Assembly: GCF_029626155.1 (NCBI RefSeq)
Contig: NZ_JARUBL010000001.1
Span: forward strand, 3,824,501-3,888,500
Reading direction: 5' to 3'
From: Solwaraspora sp. WMMD1047
GTDB lineage: Bacteria; Actinomycetota; Actinomycetes; Mycobacteriales; Micromonosporaceae
DNA: 64,000 bases
The translations under genes were made by a program, and so were the position numbers. Shown here piece after piece: positions 43,901 to 52,018 of the stretch (position 1 is the stretch's first letter; every line of letters starts with the position of its first letter). The notes under the pieces were generated by a model that was given only the letters and a program-made list of their open reading frames with translations, made no database searches and was not told the DNA's origin.

Positions 43901-43936
43901 TCATCGAAGTCGCATGCGAACCGTCATCGAAGTCGC
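43901..43936. repeat. 13-bp direct repeat between the LacI and protease genes
   Basis: TCATCGAAGTCGC at 43901-43913 and again at 43924-43936, period 23, with the palindrome TCGCATGCGA at 43909-43918. It lies in the promoter interval of the secreted protease gene, just after the LacI-type stop codon. Confidence 0.4.
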
Positions 43937-43946
43937 CTGGGACCGG

Positions 43947-45299
43947 TCAGGGGTGCCGGTCGAGGCCGCGCGGTGCGGCCGTGCTGCCGCGTACGACCAG
44001 GGTCGTCGCCAGCTCGACGTGGCTCTGGCTGATCGTCTCGCCGGTGGTCAGGGCCAGTAGGAGCCGCGCGGCGGTGGCGCCCATCTCGCTGACCGGCTGC
44101 CGCACCGTGGTCAGCGGCGGTCCGCACCAGCCGGCGTACGAGATGTCGTCGAAGCCCACCACGCTGAGCTCGTCCGGGATGCGTACCCCGACCTGCCGGG
44201 CCGCCTCGTAGACGCCGAGGGCCTGCAGGTCGTTGCCGCAGAGGACAGCGGTGGGCGGCTCGGTGAGGCGGAGCAGTTCCGCCCCGTGGGTGCGGCCGTC
44301 CTCGAACGAGAACCAGATTCCGGAGCGCAGCAGCTTCTCGTCCAGCGGTGCGCCGCCCGCGTCGAGGGCCGCCCGGATGCCGGCCAGGCGTTCCCGCGCG
44401 CAGAGCCGGTCGAGTGGTCCGCTGATCACGGCGATGCGGCGGTGGCCCAGGTCGAGCAGGTGCCGGGCGGCCGCGAAGGCGCCCCGGCGGTTGGCCGCGG
44501 CCACCGAGGGCACCGGCTGCAGCGGCTCCCCGGTGGGGTCCACCACCACCACGGGAATGGCGCAGGCGGCCAGCAGCCCGCGCTGTTCCGGTGCGACTCC
44601 CATCTGCACGGTGATCACGCCGGCCGGCCGCCGCGACAGCAGGTCCCGTTCCCAGTCGCGACCGGCCGCGGACTCACGTAGCACGTCGGTGAAGCCGACG
44701 GCGAAGCCGTGCTCGACCACCACCTGCTTCACGCCCCGCAGCAGCTCGACCGCGACCTGACCCAACGCGCCGTAGAAGACCACCTCGACGCACGCGGCCC
44801 GGGTGACCTTCTCGGGGCGCCGGTAGTTCTGCCCGCGCAGCAGCTCCTCCACCCGGCGGCGGGTGTTCGGGGCCACCCCGGGGCGGCCGTTGAGCACTTT
44901 CGACACGGTCGGCGGTGAGACGCCGGCCAGCTTCGCGATCGCGGCCACCGTCAGCAGCCCGCCGCGTCGCCGCTCCGGGTCCCCGCCGTTCGCGGTCGCG
45001 CCGGCCGCCGGCGTGGTGGCGGTGCTGGTGGCGGTCAGCGGGCGGTCCGGGGTGCCGGCGCCCGATTTCTGCGCGGGCCGGCGCCGCGCCCTGCGGCGTT
45101 CGGCGACTTCGCGCAGCAGACGGGCGCGTACCCGCTCCGCCTCCTGCGCGGCGTCGGCGCCGGCTGGCACGGTCTGCGCGAGGTACTGCCGCTTCTTCGA
45201 CGCGGGATCGACACCCGCGTAGACCCGGACCCGCAGCGATCCGCTCGGCAGTTTCTCTATCTCTCCCCGCGCCCGCCGCTCCGCGCTGTCGGTCGCCAT
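43947..45299 (-). CDS. LacI-family regulator with N-terminal integrase arm-type DNA-binding domain
   Basis: 450 aa, about 110 longer than a normal LacI protein. Residues 11-69 (RGEIEKLPSGSLRVRVYAG through EAERVRARLLREV) match the AP2-like arm-type DNA-binding domain at the N-terminus of actinobacterial phage integrases. A Thr/Ala/Arg linker (70-114) leads to the LacI HTH LTVAAIAKLAGVSPPTVSKVLNGRPGV and the periplasmic-binding-protein sugar domain, ending GFDDISYAGWCGPPLTTVRQPVSEMG. ATG 45299 keeps the arm domain intact; ATG 45344 is possible. Flanking GH9 and GH30 genes suggest control of plant polysaccharide use. Confidence 0.85.
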   Translation of the reverse strand: MATDSAERRARGEIEKLPSGSLRVRVYAGVDPASKKRQYLAQTVPAGADAAQEAERVRARLLREVAERRRARRRPAQKSGAGTPDRPLTATSTATTPAAGATANGGDPERRRGGLLTVAAIAKLAGVSPPTVSKVLNGRPGVAPNTRRRVEELLRGQNYRRPEKVTRAACVEVVFYGALGQVAVELLRGVKQVVVEHGFAVGFTDVLRESAAGRDWERDLLSRRPAGVITVQMGVAPEQRGLLAACAIPVVVVDPTGEPLQPVPSVAAANRRGAFAAARHLLDLGHRRIAVISGPLDRLCARERLAGIRAALDAGGAPLDEKLLRSGIWFSFEDGRTHGAELLRLTEPPTAVLCGNDLQALGVYEAARQVGVRIPDELSVVGFDDISYAGWCGPPLTTVRQPVSEMGATAARLLLALTTGETISQSHVELATTLVVRGSTAAPRGLDRHP

Positions 45300-45325
45300 G
45301 GGGAGACCGTAGCGCACGGCCCGGA

Positions 45326-45491
45326 TGGCTCCAGGTAGCTCCATGCCGCCGTACCGGCCGTCGTTCGGCTCCACCTGGTCGGAAGGTTTGGCGAGTAGGC
45401 GAAATCCGCCTCGTCGGCCACCGGGGTCCGGGCGTCCGTGGAGATATTTCCATCTTGTTTCATGGAGCCGTGAATATTTGCGATAGCTCCA
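45326..45491. repeat. GGAGCTA/TAGCTCC motif cluster between the LacI and GH30 genes
   Basis: TGGCTCCA (45326-45333) and TAGCTCCA (45336-45343) are direct repeats exactly 10 bases apart; TGGAGC (45463-45468) and TAGCTCCA (45484-45491) form an inverted pair about 120 bases on. The 353-base interval 45300-45652 holds no gene. The repeats could be sites for the arm domain or HTH of the adjacent regulator. Confidence 0.45.
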
Positions 45492-45652
45492 CGAAAGTGG
45501 ATAGTTCCCTGGTCATCGCGTTGGGAACGTCCGATATGGCGGGTACGGAAACAGTCATTGCGGAGACAGACCGGTTCTGCGAGAGTGTGAACTCGATGGA
45601 TAGGCATCGATTCAGAGGTGCCGGCACCCGCCAACAGCCAAGAGGACGAATC

Positions 45653-47347
45653 ATGACGCAGGATCAGAATGAACCGGTGGGCGGCGAGCGACGGGTGCTG
45701 AGCCGTCGAACCGTCCTGACGACGGTGGGGGCCGTGTCGGTCGCGGCGGTCGCGGTGGCGGCCCGGGCCACGGATGCCGCGGCCGCGGCGGCGAACATCA
45801 ATCCGTCGGCGCAGCGGCAGACGATCAAGGGCTACGGCGCCATGGTGCACGCGGCCTGGATCGGCGACCTGACGGCCGCCCAGCGGACCACCGCGTTCAG
45901 CACCGGCGAGGGCCAGCTGGGGTTCTCCCTGCTACGGATCCCGGTCAACGAGACCCAGGCGAACTGGAGCCTCGACCTGGCCACGGCCCGGCGCGCGGTC
46001 GAGCTCGGGGTGACCGTCTTCGCGTCGCCGTGGAATCCGCCGGCCAGCATGACCGAGACCTTCACCCGCGGCAACCAGACCAACGCCAGGCGCCTGCGGG
46101 CCAGCGCGTACGGCGCCTACGCCCAGCATCTGAACGACTTCACCACCCATATGCGCAACAACGGGGTGAACCTGTACGCCATCTCGGTGCAGAACGAGCC
46201 CGACTACGCGGCGGAGTGGACGTGGTGGACCGCCGCCGAGATGACCCGGTTCCTGCGGGAGAACGCCGGCTCGATCAGCACCAGGGTCATCGCGCCCGAA
46301 TCGTTCCAGTACATCAAGTCCATGTCGGACCCGATCCTCAACGACTCGGCGGCGCTCGCCAACGTCGACATCATCGGGGCGCACCTCTACGGCACGCCGT
46401 ACTCGAACTTCCCGTACCCCCTGTTCAAGCAGCGCGGCGCGGGCAAGGAACTCTGGATGACGGAGGTCTACTACCCCAACAGCAACACCAACTCCGGGGA
46501 CGCCTGGCCCGAGGCGCTCGACGTGGGCGAGCACGTCCACCGCGCCATGGTCGACGCCGAGTTCCAGGCGTACGTCTGGTGGTACCTGCGGCGCAGCTAC
46601 GGCCCGATGCGGGAGGACGGGCAGGTCAGCAAGCGCGGCGCGATGATGGCGCACTTCTCCAGGTTCGTCCGCCCCGGATACGTGCGGATCGACGCGACAG
46701 CGAACCCGGCGTCGAACGTCTACGTCTCGGCGTACCGCAACGGCGACACCGTTGTCATCGTCGCCATCAACAAGAACACCTCGTCGGTGAGCCAGCAGTT
46801 CACCCTGTCGGGCAGCAACTCGTCCGCCAGCGTCGCGAACTGGCTGACCGACGCCAGCCGGACCGTCGCGCGCCAGGGCGCACTCACCATGTCGAACGGC
46901 TCCCTCACCGTCACCCTGCCCGCCCGCAGTGTGATGACCTTCGTGACCAGCCTGACCGGCACCTCGACGCCGACCCCGACGGCCACTCCGCCAATCACCC
47001 CCACCCCGACGCCCACCAACCCCGGCGGCCCGGGTCCCCGGGTCGCCTACACGATGAACAGCTGGAACTCCGGCTTCACCGCCAGTATCAGCATCACCAA
47101 CACCGGCAGCTCGACGATCAACGGCTGGACGCTGGCCTTCACCCTCCCGTCGGGCCAGTCCATCACCTCGGGCTGGAACGCCACCTACTCGCCGTCCAGT
47201 GGCCAGGTGAACGCCACGAACGTCAGCTACAACGGCACCCTCGCCCCCGGGGCGACCGTCGGCATCGGCTTCCAGGCCACCCACACGGGTAACACCGCCG
47301 AGCCGACCGCCTTCACCCTCAACGGCGTCCCCTGCACCGTGGTCTGA
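45653..47347 (+). CDS. Secreted GH30 glucuronoxylanase-type enzyme with CBM2
   Basis: 564 aa. A Tat signal (LSRRTVLTTVGAVSVAAVAVAA, twin Arg 18-19) exports it. The GH30 domain starts NINPSAQRQTIKGYGAMVHAAWIGDL; acid/base E182 lies in VQNEPDY and nucleophile E271 in WMTEVYYP, pattern of subfamily 8 xylanases that cut glucuronoxylan. A beta-sandwich follows, then a Thr/Pro linker (about 430-455) and a C-terminal CBM2 (AYTMNSWNSGFTASISITNTGSSTINGWTLAFTL) for cellulose or xylan binding. ATG 45653 has GAGGA upstream. Divergent from the fused LacI regulator, its likely controller. Confidence 0.9.
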   Translation: MTQDQNEPVGGERRVLSRRTVLTTVGAVSVAAVAVAARATDAAAAAANINPSAQRQTIKGYGAMVHAAWIGDLTAAQRTTAFSTGEGQLGFSLLRIPVNETQANWSLDLATARRAVELGVTVFASPWNPPASMTETFTRGNQTNARRLRASAYGAYAQHLNDFTTHMRNNGVNLYAISVQNEPDYAAEWTWWTAAEMTRFLRENAGSISTRVIAPESFQYIKSMSDPILNDSAALANVDIIGAHLYGTPYSNFPYPLFKQRGAGKELWMTEVYYPNSNTNSGDAWPEALDVGEHVHRAMVDAEFQAYVWWYLRRSYGPMREDGQVSKRGAMMAHFSRFVRPGYVRIDATANPASNVYVSAYRNGDTVVIVAINKNTSSVSQQFTLSGSNSSASVANWLTDASRTVARQGALTMSNGSLTVTLPARSVMTFVTSLTGTSTPTPTATPPITPTPTPTNPGGPGPRVAYTMNSWNSGFTASISITNTGSSTINGWTLAFTLPSGQSITSGWNATYSPSSGQVNATNVSYNGTLAPGATVGIGFQATHTGNTAEPTAFTLNGVPCTVV

Positions 47348-47390
47348 CCGGCGGGCGGACCTTTCGTGAACCCGGCACACGGCGATTGAC

Positions 47391-47428
47391 CAGGTGCGGC
47401 CCCTGCCGGAAGACAGGGGCCGCACCTG
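47391..47428. terminator. Terminator after the GH30 gene
   Basis: Perfect 15-bp arms CAGGTGCGGCCCCTG (47391-47405) and CAGGGGCCGCACCTG (47414-47428) with an 8-base loop, 43 bases after the stop codon. Confidence 0.65.
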
Positions 47429-47589
47429 ACGGCCCGCCGGCCGGGGACGCCGCCGCCGACCAGGTCGGTGGGTCGGGAAGGGGCCTACCAGCCAGCGCGG
47501 ACGAGCTGTGGTTGTATCTGCCGAGGTCGGGCCGTTCGGTCGACCGCCGGTCGGCAGGCACCGGCCCGGCGATGATCTCAGGTGGCGAC

Positions 47590-48186
47590 ATGACGAACCT
47601 GGCCGGCGATCCGGTCGACCTGCTGGCGCGCGCGTTGGAGCAGGTCGGTGCGGTGCTCGCGAGTGTCCGCGAGGATCAGCAGGAGCTGCCCACCCCGTGC
47701 CGGAGCTGGACCGTGGCCGGCCTTGGCGACCACCTTGTGCACGACCTGAGTCAGTTCTTCAAGACCGCCACCGGCGACCGGCCGGACTGGTCCGAGCCGG
47801 TCCCCGCCGTTTCGGGCGACCGGGCCGCCGCGTTCCGCGCGGGCGCCAGCGAGCTGATTGCCGCCTGGCGCAAGGCCGGTGACCTGACCGGCACGATCAC
47901 CATGCCCGGCATGGGTGAGCTGCCGGCCAGATTCCCCGTCGACCAGCAGACCGCCGAGTTCGCCGTGCACGCCTGGGACATGGCCCGGGCCACCGGTAAG
48001 TCGACGGACCTCGACCCGGCCGTCGGGCAGGCGTCGCTGGACTGGATCCGGGGCGCGTTGCAGCCGGCCTTCCGCGGCGCCGAGGCCGACGGCAGGGCGT
48101 TCGGCCCCGAGGTGCCGGTCCCCGCCGACGCCCCGCTCTACGACCGGCTCGCCGGTCTCGCCGGCCGCGACCCGAGCCGCACCTGA
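47590..48186 (+). CDS. TIGR03086 family metal-binding protein (DinB/mycothiol-type)
   Basis: 198 aa. The early segment LARALEQVGAVLASVREDQQELPTPCRSWTVAGLGDHLVHDL has the W-x-V-x-x-L-x-x-H metal-binding pattern of the maleylpyruvate-isomerase N-terminal domain, with further ligands in VDQQTAEFAVHAWDMARATG. Such four-helix proteins bind zinc and may use mycothiol. Substrate unknown. ATG 47590 follows AGGTGG; an ATG six codons upstream is less well placed. Confidence 0.85.
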   Translation: MTNLAGDPVDLLARALEQVGAVLASVREDQQELPTPCRSWTVAGLGDHLVHDLSQFFKTATGDRPDWSEPVPAVSGDRAAAFRAGASELIAAWRKAGDLTGTITMPGMGELPARFPVDQQTAEFAVHAWDMARATGKSTDLDPAVGQASLDWIRGALQPAFRGAEADGRAFGPEVPVPADAPLYDRLAGLAGRDPSRT

Positions 48187-48253
48187 GCCGCACCAGAGCG
48201 GGACCGGAGCGGGACTGGAGCCCGCACCCGAGCCGACCTGGCTGGCCGCTCGG

Positions 48254-48544
48254 TCAGCTGCCGGGTCGGGGTAGCCGGATGACTCGGCCGGGCCGCCGCA
48301 GCGCCGAGGCTCGGACCAGCGCCGACCGGGGGTCGCCCTCCCGGCCCCGGTGCCCGATCGGGACACCCGCCAGTTCGACCCATTCCAGACCCGGTACGTG
48401 CGCCGACGCCGGTACGACGGTGATCCGCATCAGCAGCTCACCGACGCCGTAACAATATTCAGACTCGGGTATCCGGATCAGGTCGCCGACGCGCACCGGA
48501 AATGGGGTTGACCTGTCGGCGCCGGGTCCGGCGGCGGCGGTCAT
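48254..48544 (-). CDS. Conserved actinobacterial hypothetical protein
   Basis: 96 aa. The middle part FPVRVGDLIRIPESEYCYGVGELLMRITVVPASAHVPGLEWVELAGVPI looks like a small beta-barrel. No function recognised. It overlaps the preceding gene by 4 bases and so forms a two-gene unit, divergent from the XRE/DUF5753 gene. Proteins of this kind occur next to such regulators in related genomes as far as I recall, but that was not checked. Confidence 0.6.
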   Translation of the reverse strand: MTAAAGPGADRSTPFPVRVGDLIRIPESEYCYGVGELLMRITVVPASAHVPGLEWVELAGVPIGHRGREGDPRSALVRASALRRPGRVIRLPRPGS

Positions 48545-48846
48545 CGGCTCGTCCCACGGTTGGCCCGGTCGCCTTTGCGAGTTGCCTCGCGGCGCCAGAT
48601 TGGACCACCATTACGCCGCATAATGGAAAACCGGTTACACACAGTTTTCGCGCCGGCCGGATCGCGGACCAGCGCCGCGCCGGGATAGGGCGGATCCAGT
48701 GGCGACGAGGGCCGGTCCGGGCAGCCGCGCCAGCGCAGTCCGCATCGGCAGTAACGCCCCCAGCGCGTCCAGTCGCGGCGGTGGGTCGGCCACATCGGCA
48801 CCACCGCCGCCGCGCGACTCAAGCCTCTGAACTGCGGAAATCGCAT
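48541..48846 (-). CDS. Small Cys/Trp-rich hypothetical protein
   Basis: 101 aa, strongly basic. The segment MWPTHRRDWTRWGRYCRCGLRWRGCPDR resembles a minimal zinc finger (C-x-C ... C) with several tryptophans. The C-terminal third is Arg-rich and poorly structured. ATG 48846 is used because the motif begins soon after; the longer open frame upstream crosses a long inverted repeat. Coupled to the downstream gene by ATGA overlap. Function unknown. Confidence 0.55.
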   Translation of the reverse strand: MRFPQFRGLSRAAAVVPMWPTHRRDWTRWGRYCRCGLRWRGCPDRPSSPLDPPYPGAALVRDPAGAKTVCNRFSIMRRNGGPIWRREATRKGDRANRGTSR

Positions 48847-48924
48847 GATCGGACCGCCTGACCTCGGCCGGCGCCCGGGCCGCGCCCGCACGGCAACGAC
48901 CCGGACACCGGGGATTCGGGGGTA

Positions 48925-48973
48925 CGGGGACACCGGACTCAGGTGAGGGGCGGATCCGATTCCGGTGTCCCCG
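48925..48973. repeat. Long inverted repeat in the divergent promoter region
   Basis: 13-bp perfect arms CGGGGACACCGGA (48925-48937) and TCCGGTGTCCCCG (48961-48973) with a 23-base spacer, between the small hypothetical genes and the XRE/DUF5753 gene. It is a candidate operator for the regulator or a transcript hairpin. Confidence 0.55.
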
Positions 48974-49097
48974 CGAACCGGCCGGAACACCGATTCTCAG
49001 ATGATGCTCATCGCGGCACTGGCGCCCGGCAAGAATGCGCGGAATGATCGGGCCGAAGAGCTGATGGATCCAACGTGGAATCAGTCGGGAGGACAAC

Positions 49098-49985
49098 GTG
49101 GACGACGCCGGGAGCACCGTTCCGCGCAGGCAACTGGGCCGATACCTGAGGGACCTTCGCGAGCACGGCCACATCACGGTCACCGCCGCCGCGAAGGCGC
49201 TCGAATGGTCCCAGCCCCGCATCTGGCGCTACGAGACCGGCCAGGTCCCGATGCACCCCAACGACGTCGAGGCGATGTGCCGCCTCTACGGCGCCGGCCC
49301 CCAGACCATCAAGAAGCTCCGCTCGCTGGCCAGCCAGACGAAGGCCGACGGTTGGTGGCACAGCTACGGCGAGGGGATCGTCGAGGAGTGGTTCAAGCTC
49401 TACGTCGGTCTGGAGGCAGTTGCGTCCCGGATCCGCCACTACGAGCCGAACATCGTTCCCGGTCTACTGCAGACCGTGGAGTACATGACCGAGGTGATCG
49501 CCACCGACCACCCGGACCTGCCGGAGCCGGAGCGGCGAGCCAAGGCTGACGTCCGACTGCGTCGACAGGGCCTCCTCGCCCGTGCCGTCCCGCCCGCTCC
49601 ACAACTCGACGTGATCGTCAGCGAGGCCGTCCTGCGCCGCCCGCTGCGCGACCTGGGCGCCATGGCCCGCCAACTCGACTACCTGCTCGCCGCCACCCGG
49701 CGGCACAACCTCACCCTGCGGGTGCTGCCACTGGCCGCCGGCCTGCACCGCTGGGTAAGCGCGGGGGGCTTCTCCCTGCTCGACTTCCCCGACGACAGCG
49801 CTCGCGGTCCCGAGCCGTCGACCGTCTACATGGATGGTCCATGCGGTGCCATCTACCTGGACAAGCCGGCCGAGATCGCCACCTACGAAGAGATATGGAC
49901 TAGCCTCAATACCGATGCCCTCGATGGGATAGACTCGCTCGCGCTGATCACCGCGCTCGCGAAGGAGTACCGCGATGAAGCTTGA
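49098..49985 (+). CDS. XRE-family HTH regulator with DUF5753 domain
   Basis: 295 aa, typical of the WhiJ-like regulators abundant in morphologically complex actinomycetes. HTH at residues 10-65 (RQLGRYLRDLREHGHITVTAAAKALEWSQPRIWRYETGQVPMHPNDVEAMCRLYG); DUF5753 from about 100 onward (ASRIRHYEPNIVPGLLQTVEYMTEVI ... LDVIVSEAVLRRPLRDLGAMARQLDYLL ... LRVLPLAAGLHRWVSAGGFSLLDF). ATG 49098 has GGAGG upstream. It overlaps the DUF397 gene by 11 bases; the pair is thought to act together in development or as an antitoxin/toxin-like module. Confidence 0.92.
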   Translation: MDDAGSTVPRRQLGRYLRDLREHGHITVTAAAKALEWSQPRIWRYETGQVPMHPNDVEAMCRLYGAGPQTIKKLRSLASQTKADGWWHSYGEGIVEEWFKLYVGLEAVASRIRHYEPNIVPGLLQTVEYMTEVIATDHPDLPEPERRAKADVRLRRQGLLARAVPPAPQLDVIVSEAVLRRPLRDLGAMARQLDYLLAATRRHNLTLRVLPLAAGLHRWVSAGGFSLLDFPDDSARGPEPSTVYMDGPCGAIYLDKPAEIATYEEIWTSLNTDALDGIDSLALITALAKEYRDEA

Positions 49986-50217
49986 CGGCGTGTTCCGCAA
50001 GTCCACCCGATCCGGCGGCAGCGGCAACTGCGTCGAGGTGGCCGCGTTGCCGCTGGACGGCGTGTTCCGCAAGTCCAGTCGCTCCGCCGGCAGCGGTGAC
50101 TGTGTCGAGGTGGCTGCCGTGCCGGGGACCGTTCAGGTGCGCGACAGCAAGGACCCGGCCGGGTCGGTGCTCACCTTCTCCGCCGCCGCCTGGCGCGCGT
50201 TCGTCGCCACCCGGTAA
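49975..50217 (+). CDS. DUF397 domain protein with internal duplication
   Basis: 80 aa BldB-like partner of the preceding XRE protein. The usual DUF397 start (LDGVFRKSTRSGGSGNCVEVA) is present twice: residues 3-26 and 27-50 are copies with about 80 percent identity, encoded by two adjacent 72-base units (49981-50052 and 50053-50124). The C-terminal half VQVRDSKDPAGSVLTFSAAAWRAFV occurs once, as in normal members of about 60 aa. Start ATG 49975 lies inside the end of the upstream gene. Confidence 0.9.
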   Translation: MKLDGVFRKSTRSGGSGNCVEVAALPLDGVFRKSSRSAGSGDCVEVAAVPGTVQVRDSKDPAGSVLTFSAAAWRAFVATR

Positions 50218-50749
50218 CGACTCCGTCGCCCGCCGGCACCACCGGCGGGCGACCCGGCACGGCGTTCGCTTCCGGCGTCCGGCCGGCAGCCGGCAACCCG
50301 ACACTGAATACGTCGCGTTTGCCGCCCCGCCTTGCGACCCCGACCACGCACCGTTGATCGGCAACACCGTGCCCGCTGGTCGCCTGCCTCCGTACGACAT
50401 GGTTTTGTTTCGGGTAGGTGACGTCGCTCAAATCGAGAAGCCGGATCGGCATTATTCCACCGAGTCATATTTATGCCTGAGAGGCATATTCGCATCCGCG
50501 ACTGTTGGGTCGACGCCCGCTACCCACAGTGACCCTATCCGGCCGCGTCGCCGGTCGACGGCGCCGGCCCAGCTCGCCTACAGGCAAGGCCCACAGAGCG
50601 CGCTGCGGCCTTGCGGCAGCCCGAACGGAAGCGGCTCAGGCGCCGAGAGCGCCAGGGCGACCAGCGGCTCCGGCGCCGGGTCACGCCGCTGGCAGTCGGT
50701 GCGGCCCGCCGACTTGACCCGTAAGCATCTTCTTACCTATGTTGGGCGC
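50218..50749. other. Non-coding interval
   Basis: 532 bases without a gene I can support. It contains an AT-richer patch near 50400-50500 with the perfect inverted repeat TATGCCT-GAG-AGGCATA (50472-50488), and the promoter of the VOC gene at its right end. Confidence 0.5.
50714..50743 (+). promoter_or_regulatory. Promoter with embedded inverted repeat before the VOC-ArsR operon
   Basis: TTGACC (50714-50719), 18 bases, TATGTT (50738-50743), with ATG 50750 at the expected start point, so the mRNA is probably leaderless. The spacer is filled by GTAAG-6-CTTAC (50721-50736), a likely repressor site for the ArsR protein of this operon. Confidence 0.6.
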
Positions 50750-51124
50750 ATGGCCACACACATCCGGTTGTTGTCGTTGCCCGTGCGCGACCAGGACCGA
50801 GCCCGCGATTTCTACGTCGATGTTCTCGGCTTCGACCTCGTCCGGGACAACCCGATGGGGCCGGACCAGCGCTGGGTGGAGGTCTGCCCGAAGGGAGGGC
50901 AGACGGCGATCACCCTGGTCACCTGGTTCCCGACCATGGCGCCCGGTTCGGTGAAGGGACTGGTGTTGGAGGCTGAGGACCTCGACGCCGAGGTCACCGC
51001 GTTGACCGCCCGCGGAGTGACGATCCCCGACGGCATCCAGGAGCAGCCGTGGGGGCGGTTCGTCACCTTCGACGATCCGGACGGCAACGGCATCGTGCTG
51101 CAGGCCACCGCTGCCAGCGCCTGA
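50750..51124 (+). CDS. VOC family (glyoxalase/bleomycin-resistance fold) protein
   Basis: 124 aa, one complete VOC domain: HIRLLSLPVRDQDRARDFYVDVLGFDLVRDNPMG, RWVEVCPKG, LVLEAEDLDAEVTALTARGVTI and FVTFDDPDGNGIVLQATA. Metal ligands would be H4 and E in the last strand positions, but not all are clear. Substrate unknown. First gene of a VOC-ArsR-SRPBCC operon with a 3-base gap to the regulator. Confidence 0.9.
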   Translation: MATHIRLLSLPVRDQDRARDFYVDVLGFDLVRDNPMGPDQRWVEVCPKGGQTAITLVTWFPTMAPGSVKGLVLEAEDLDAEVTALTARGVTIPDGIQEQPWGRFVTFDDPDGNGIVLQATAASA

Positions 51125-51127
51125 CGG

Positions 51128-51448
51128 ATGGCCGCCCCGGCAGCCGTTGACGTGTTCACCGCCATCGCCAGCCCGGTCCGACGCGCCCTGCTCGACGCGC
51201 TGCGGTCTGGGCCGCTGGCGGTCCACGAGCTCGCCCACGACTTCGCGATCAGCCGGCCGGCGGTTTCGCAGCACCTGCAGGTGCTGCGGAACGCCGATCT
51301 CGTCGTCGAGGAACGGGTCGGCCGTGAACGTCGCTACCGGCTGCGGCCGCAGCCGCTGCGCGAGGTGACCGACTGGGTGAGCCACTACGAGCAGTTCTGG
51401 GGCGCCCGCCTCACCGCCCTGCGCGACGTGCTGGACGAGCAGCCGTGA
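51128..51448 (+). CDS. ArsR-family HTH regulator
   Basis: 106 aa winged-helix protein. HTH parts: AIASPVRRALLDALRSGPLAVHELAHDFAISRPAVSQHLQVLRNADLVVEERVGRERRYRLRPQPLREV, then a C-terminal helix WVSHYEQFWGARLTALRDVL. It has no cysteines, so it is not a soft-metal sensor; this subgroup typically pairs with SRPBCC proteins. It overlaps the SRPBCC gene by 4 bases and probably represses its own operon through the repeat at 50721-50736. Confidence 0.9.
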   Translation: MAAPAAVDVFTAIASPVRRALLDALRSGPLAVHELAHDFAISRPAVSQHLQVLRNADLVVEERVGRERRYRLRPQPLREVTDWVSHYEQFWGARLTALRDVLDEQP

Positions 51449-51867
51449 GCGCCGACATCCGCACCGACGCGTTCCTGCCGCACCCGCCGGAGAAGGTGTG
51501 GCGGGCCCTGACCGACCCCGTCCTGCTCGCCCGGTGGCTCATGCCGAACGACTTCCAGCCCCGCGTCGGGCATCGATTCACCTTCCGTACCGAGCCCGCT
51601 CCGGGCTTCGACGGCGTGGTTCACTGCCAGGTCCTCGCGGTGGAACCGCCTGAGCTGCTGCGCATCAGCTGGGCCGGCGGCCCCGGCGTCGACACCACCG
51701 TCACCTGGCGACTCGCGGCCGAAGGCCGCGGCACCCGGCTGTTCCTCATCCATGAGGGCTTCGACGAAAGCGACCCGGGCCAGCAGGCCGTACGCCGGCT
51801 GTTGGACGGCGGGTGGCGCACCCACCTCGCCCGCCGCCTCGAACGCACCCTCGGGAGCCTGCGGTAG
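51445..51867 (+). CDS. SRPBCC (AHSA1-like) domain protein
   Basis: 140 aa START-like fold with a hydrophobic cavity: TDAFLPHPPEKVWRALTDPVLLARWLMPNDFQPRVGHRFTF at the start, VLAVEPPELLRISWAGG in the middle and WRTHLARRLERTLGSL as the long closing helix. Ligand unknown. Linked by ATGA overlap to the ArsR gene, the common ArsR-SRPBCC pairing. Confidence 0.9.
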   Translation: MSADIRTDAFLPHPPEKVWRALTDPVLLARWLMPNDFQPRVGHRFTFRTEPAPGFDGVVHCQVLAVEPPELLRISWAGGPGVDTTVTWRLAAEGRGTRLFLIHEGFDESDPGQQAVRRLLDGGWRTHLARRLERTLGSLR

Positions 51868-52018
51868 CCCGTCGGTTGGTACGGCGGACCGTCGCGCAAC
51901 CGGCGGTCACCGCTCCGGGCGCAGGTCATGTGCGTTACTCCGCTGGGCGAGGAGACGGATTCGACCTGGTAGCCCTCCTGGAGGTTCTCCAGCCCGTCCC
52001 AGAGCGGAACGGCTGCTT

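Noticed and set aside
50474-50533. 19-codon ORF starting in an inverted repeat
   Set aside because: No ribosome site and no similarity; the repeat alone is noted.
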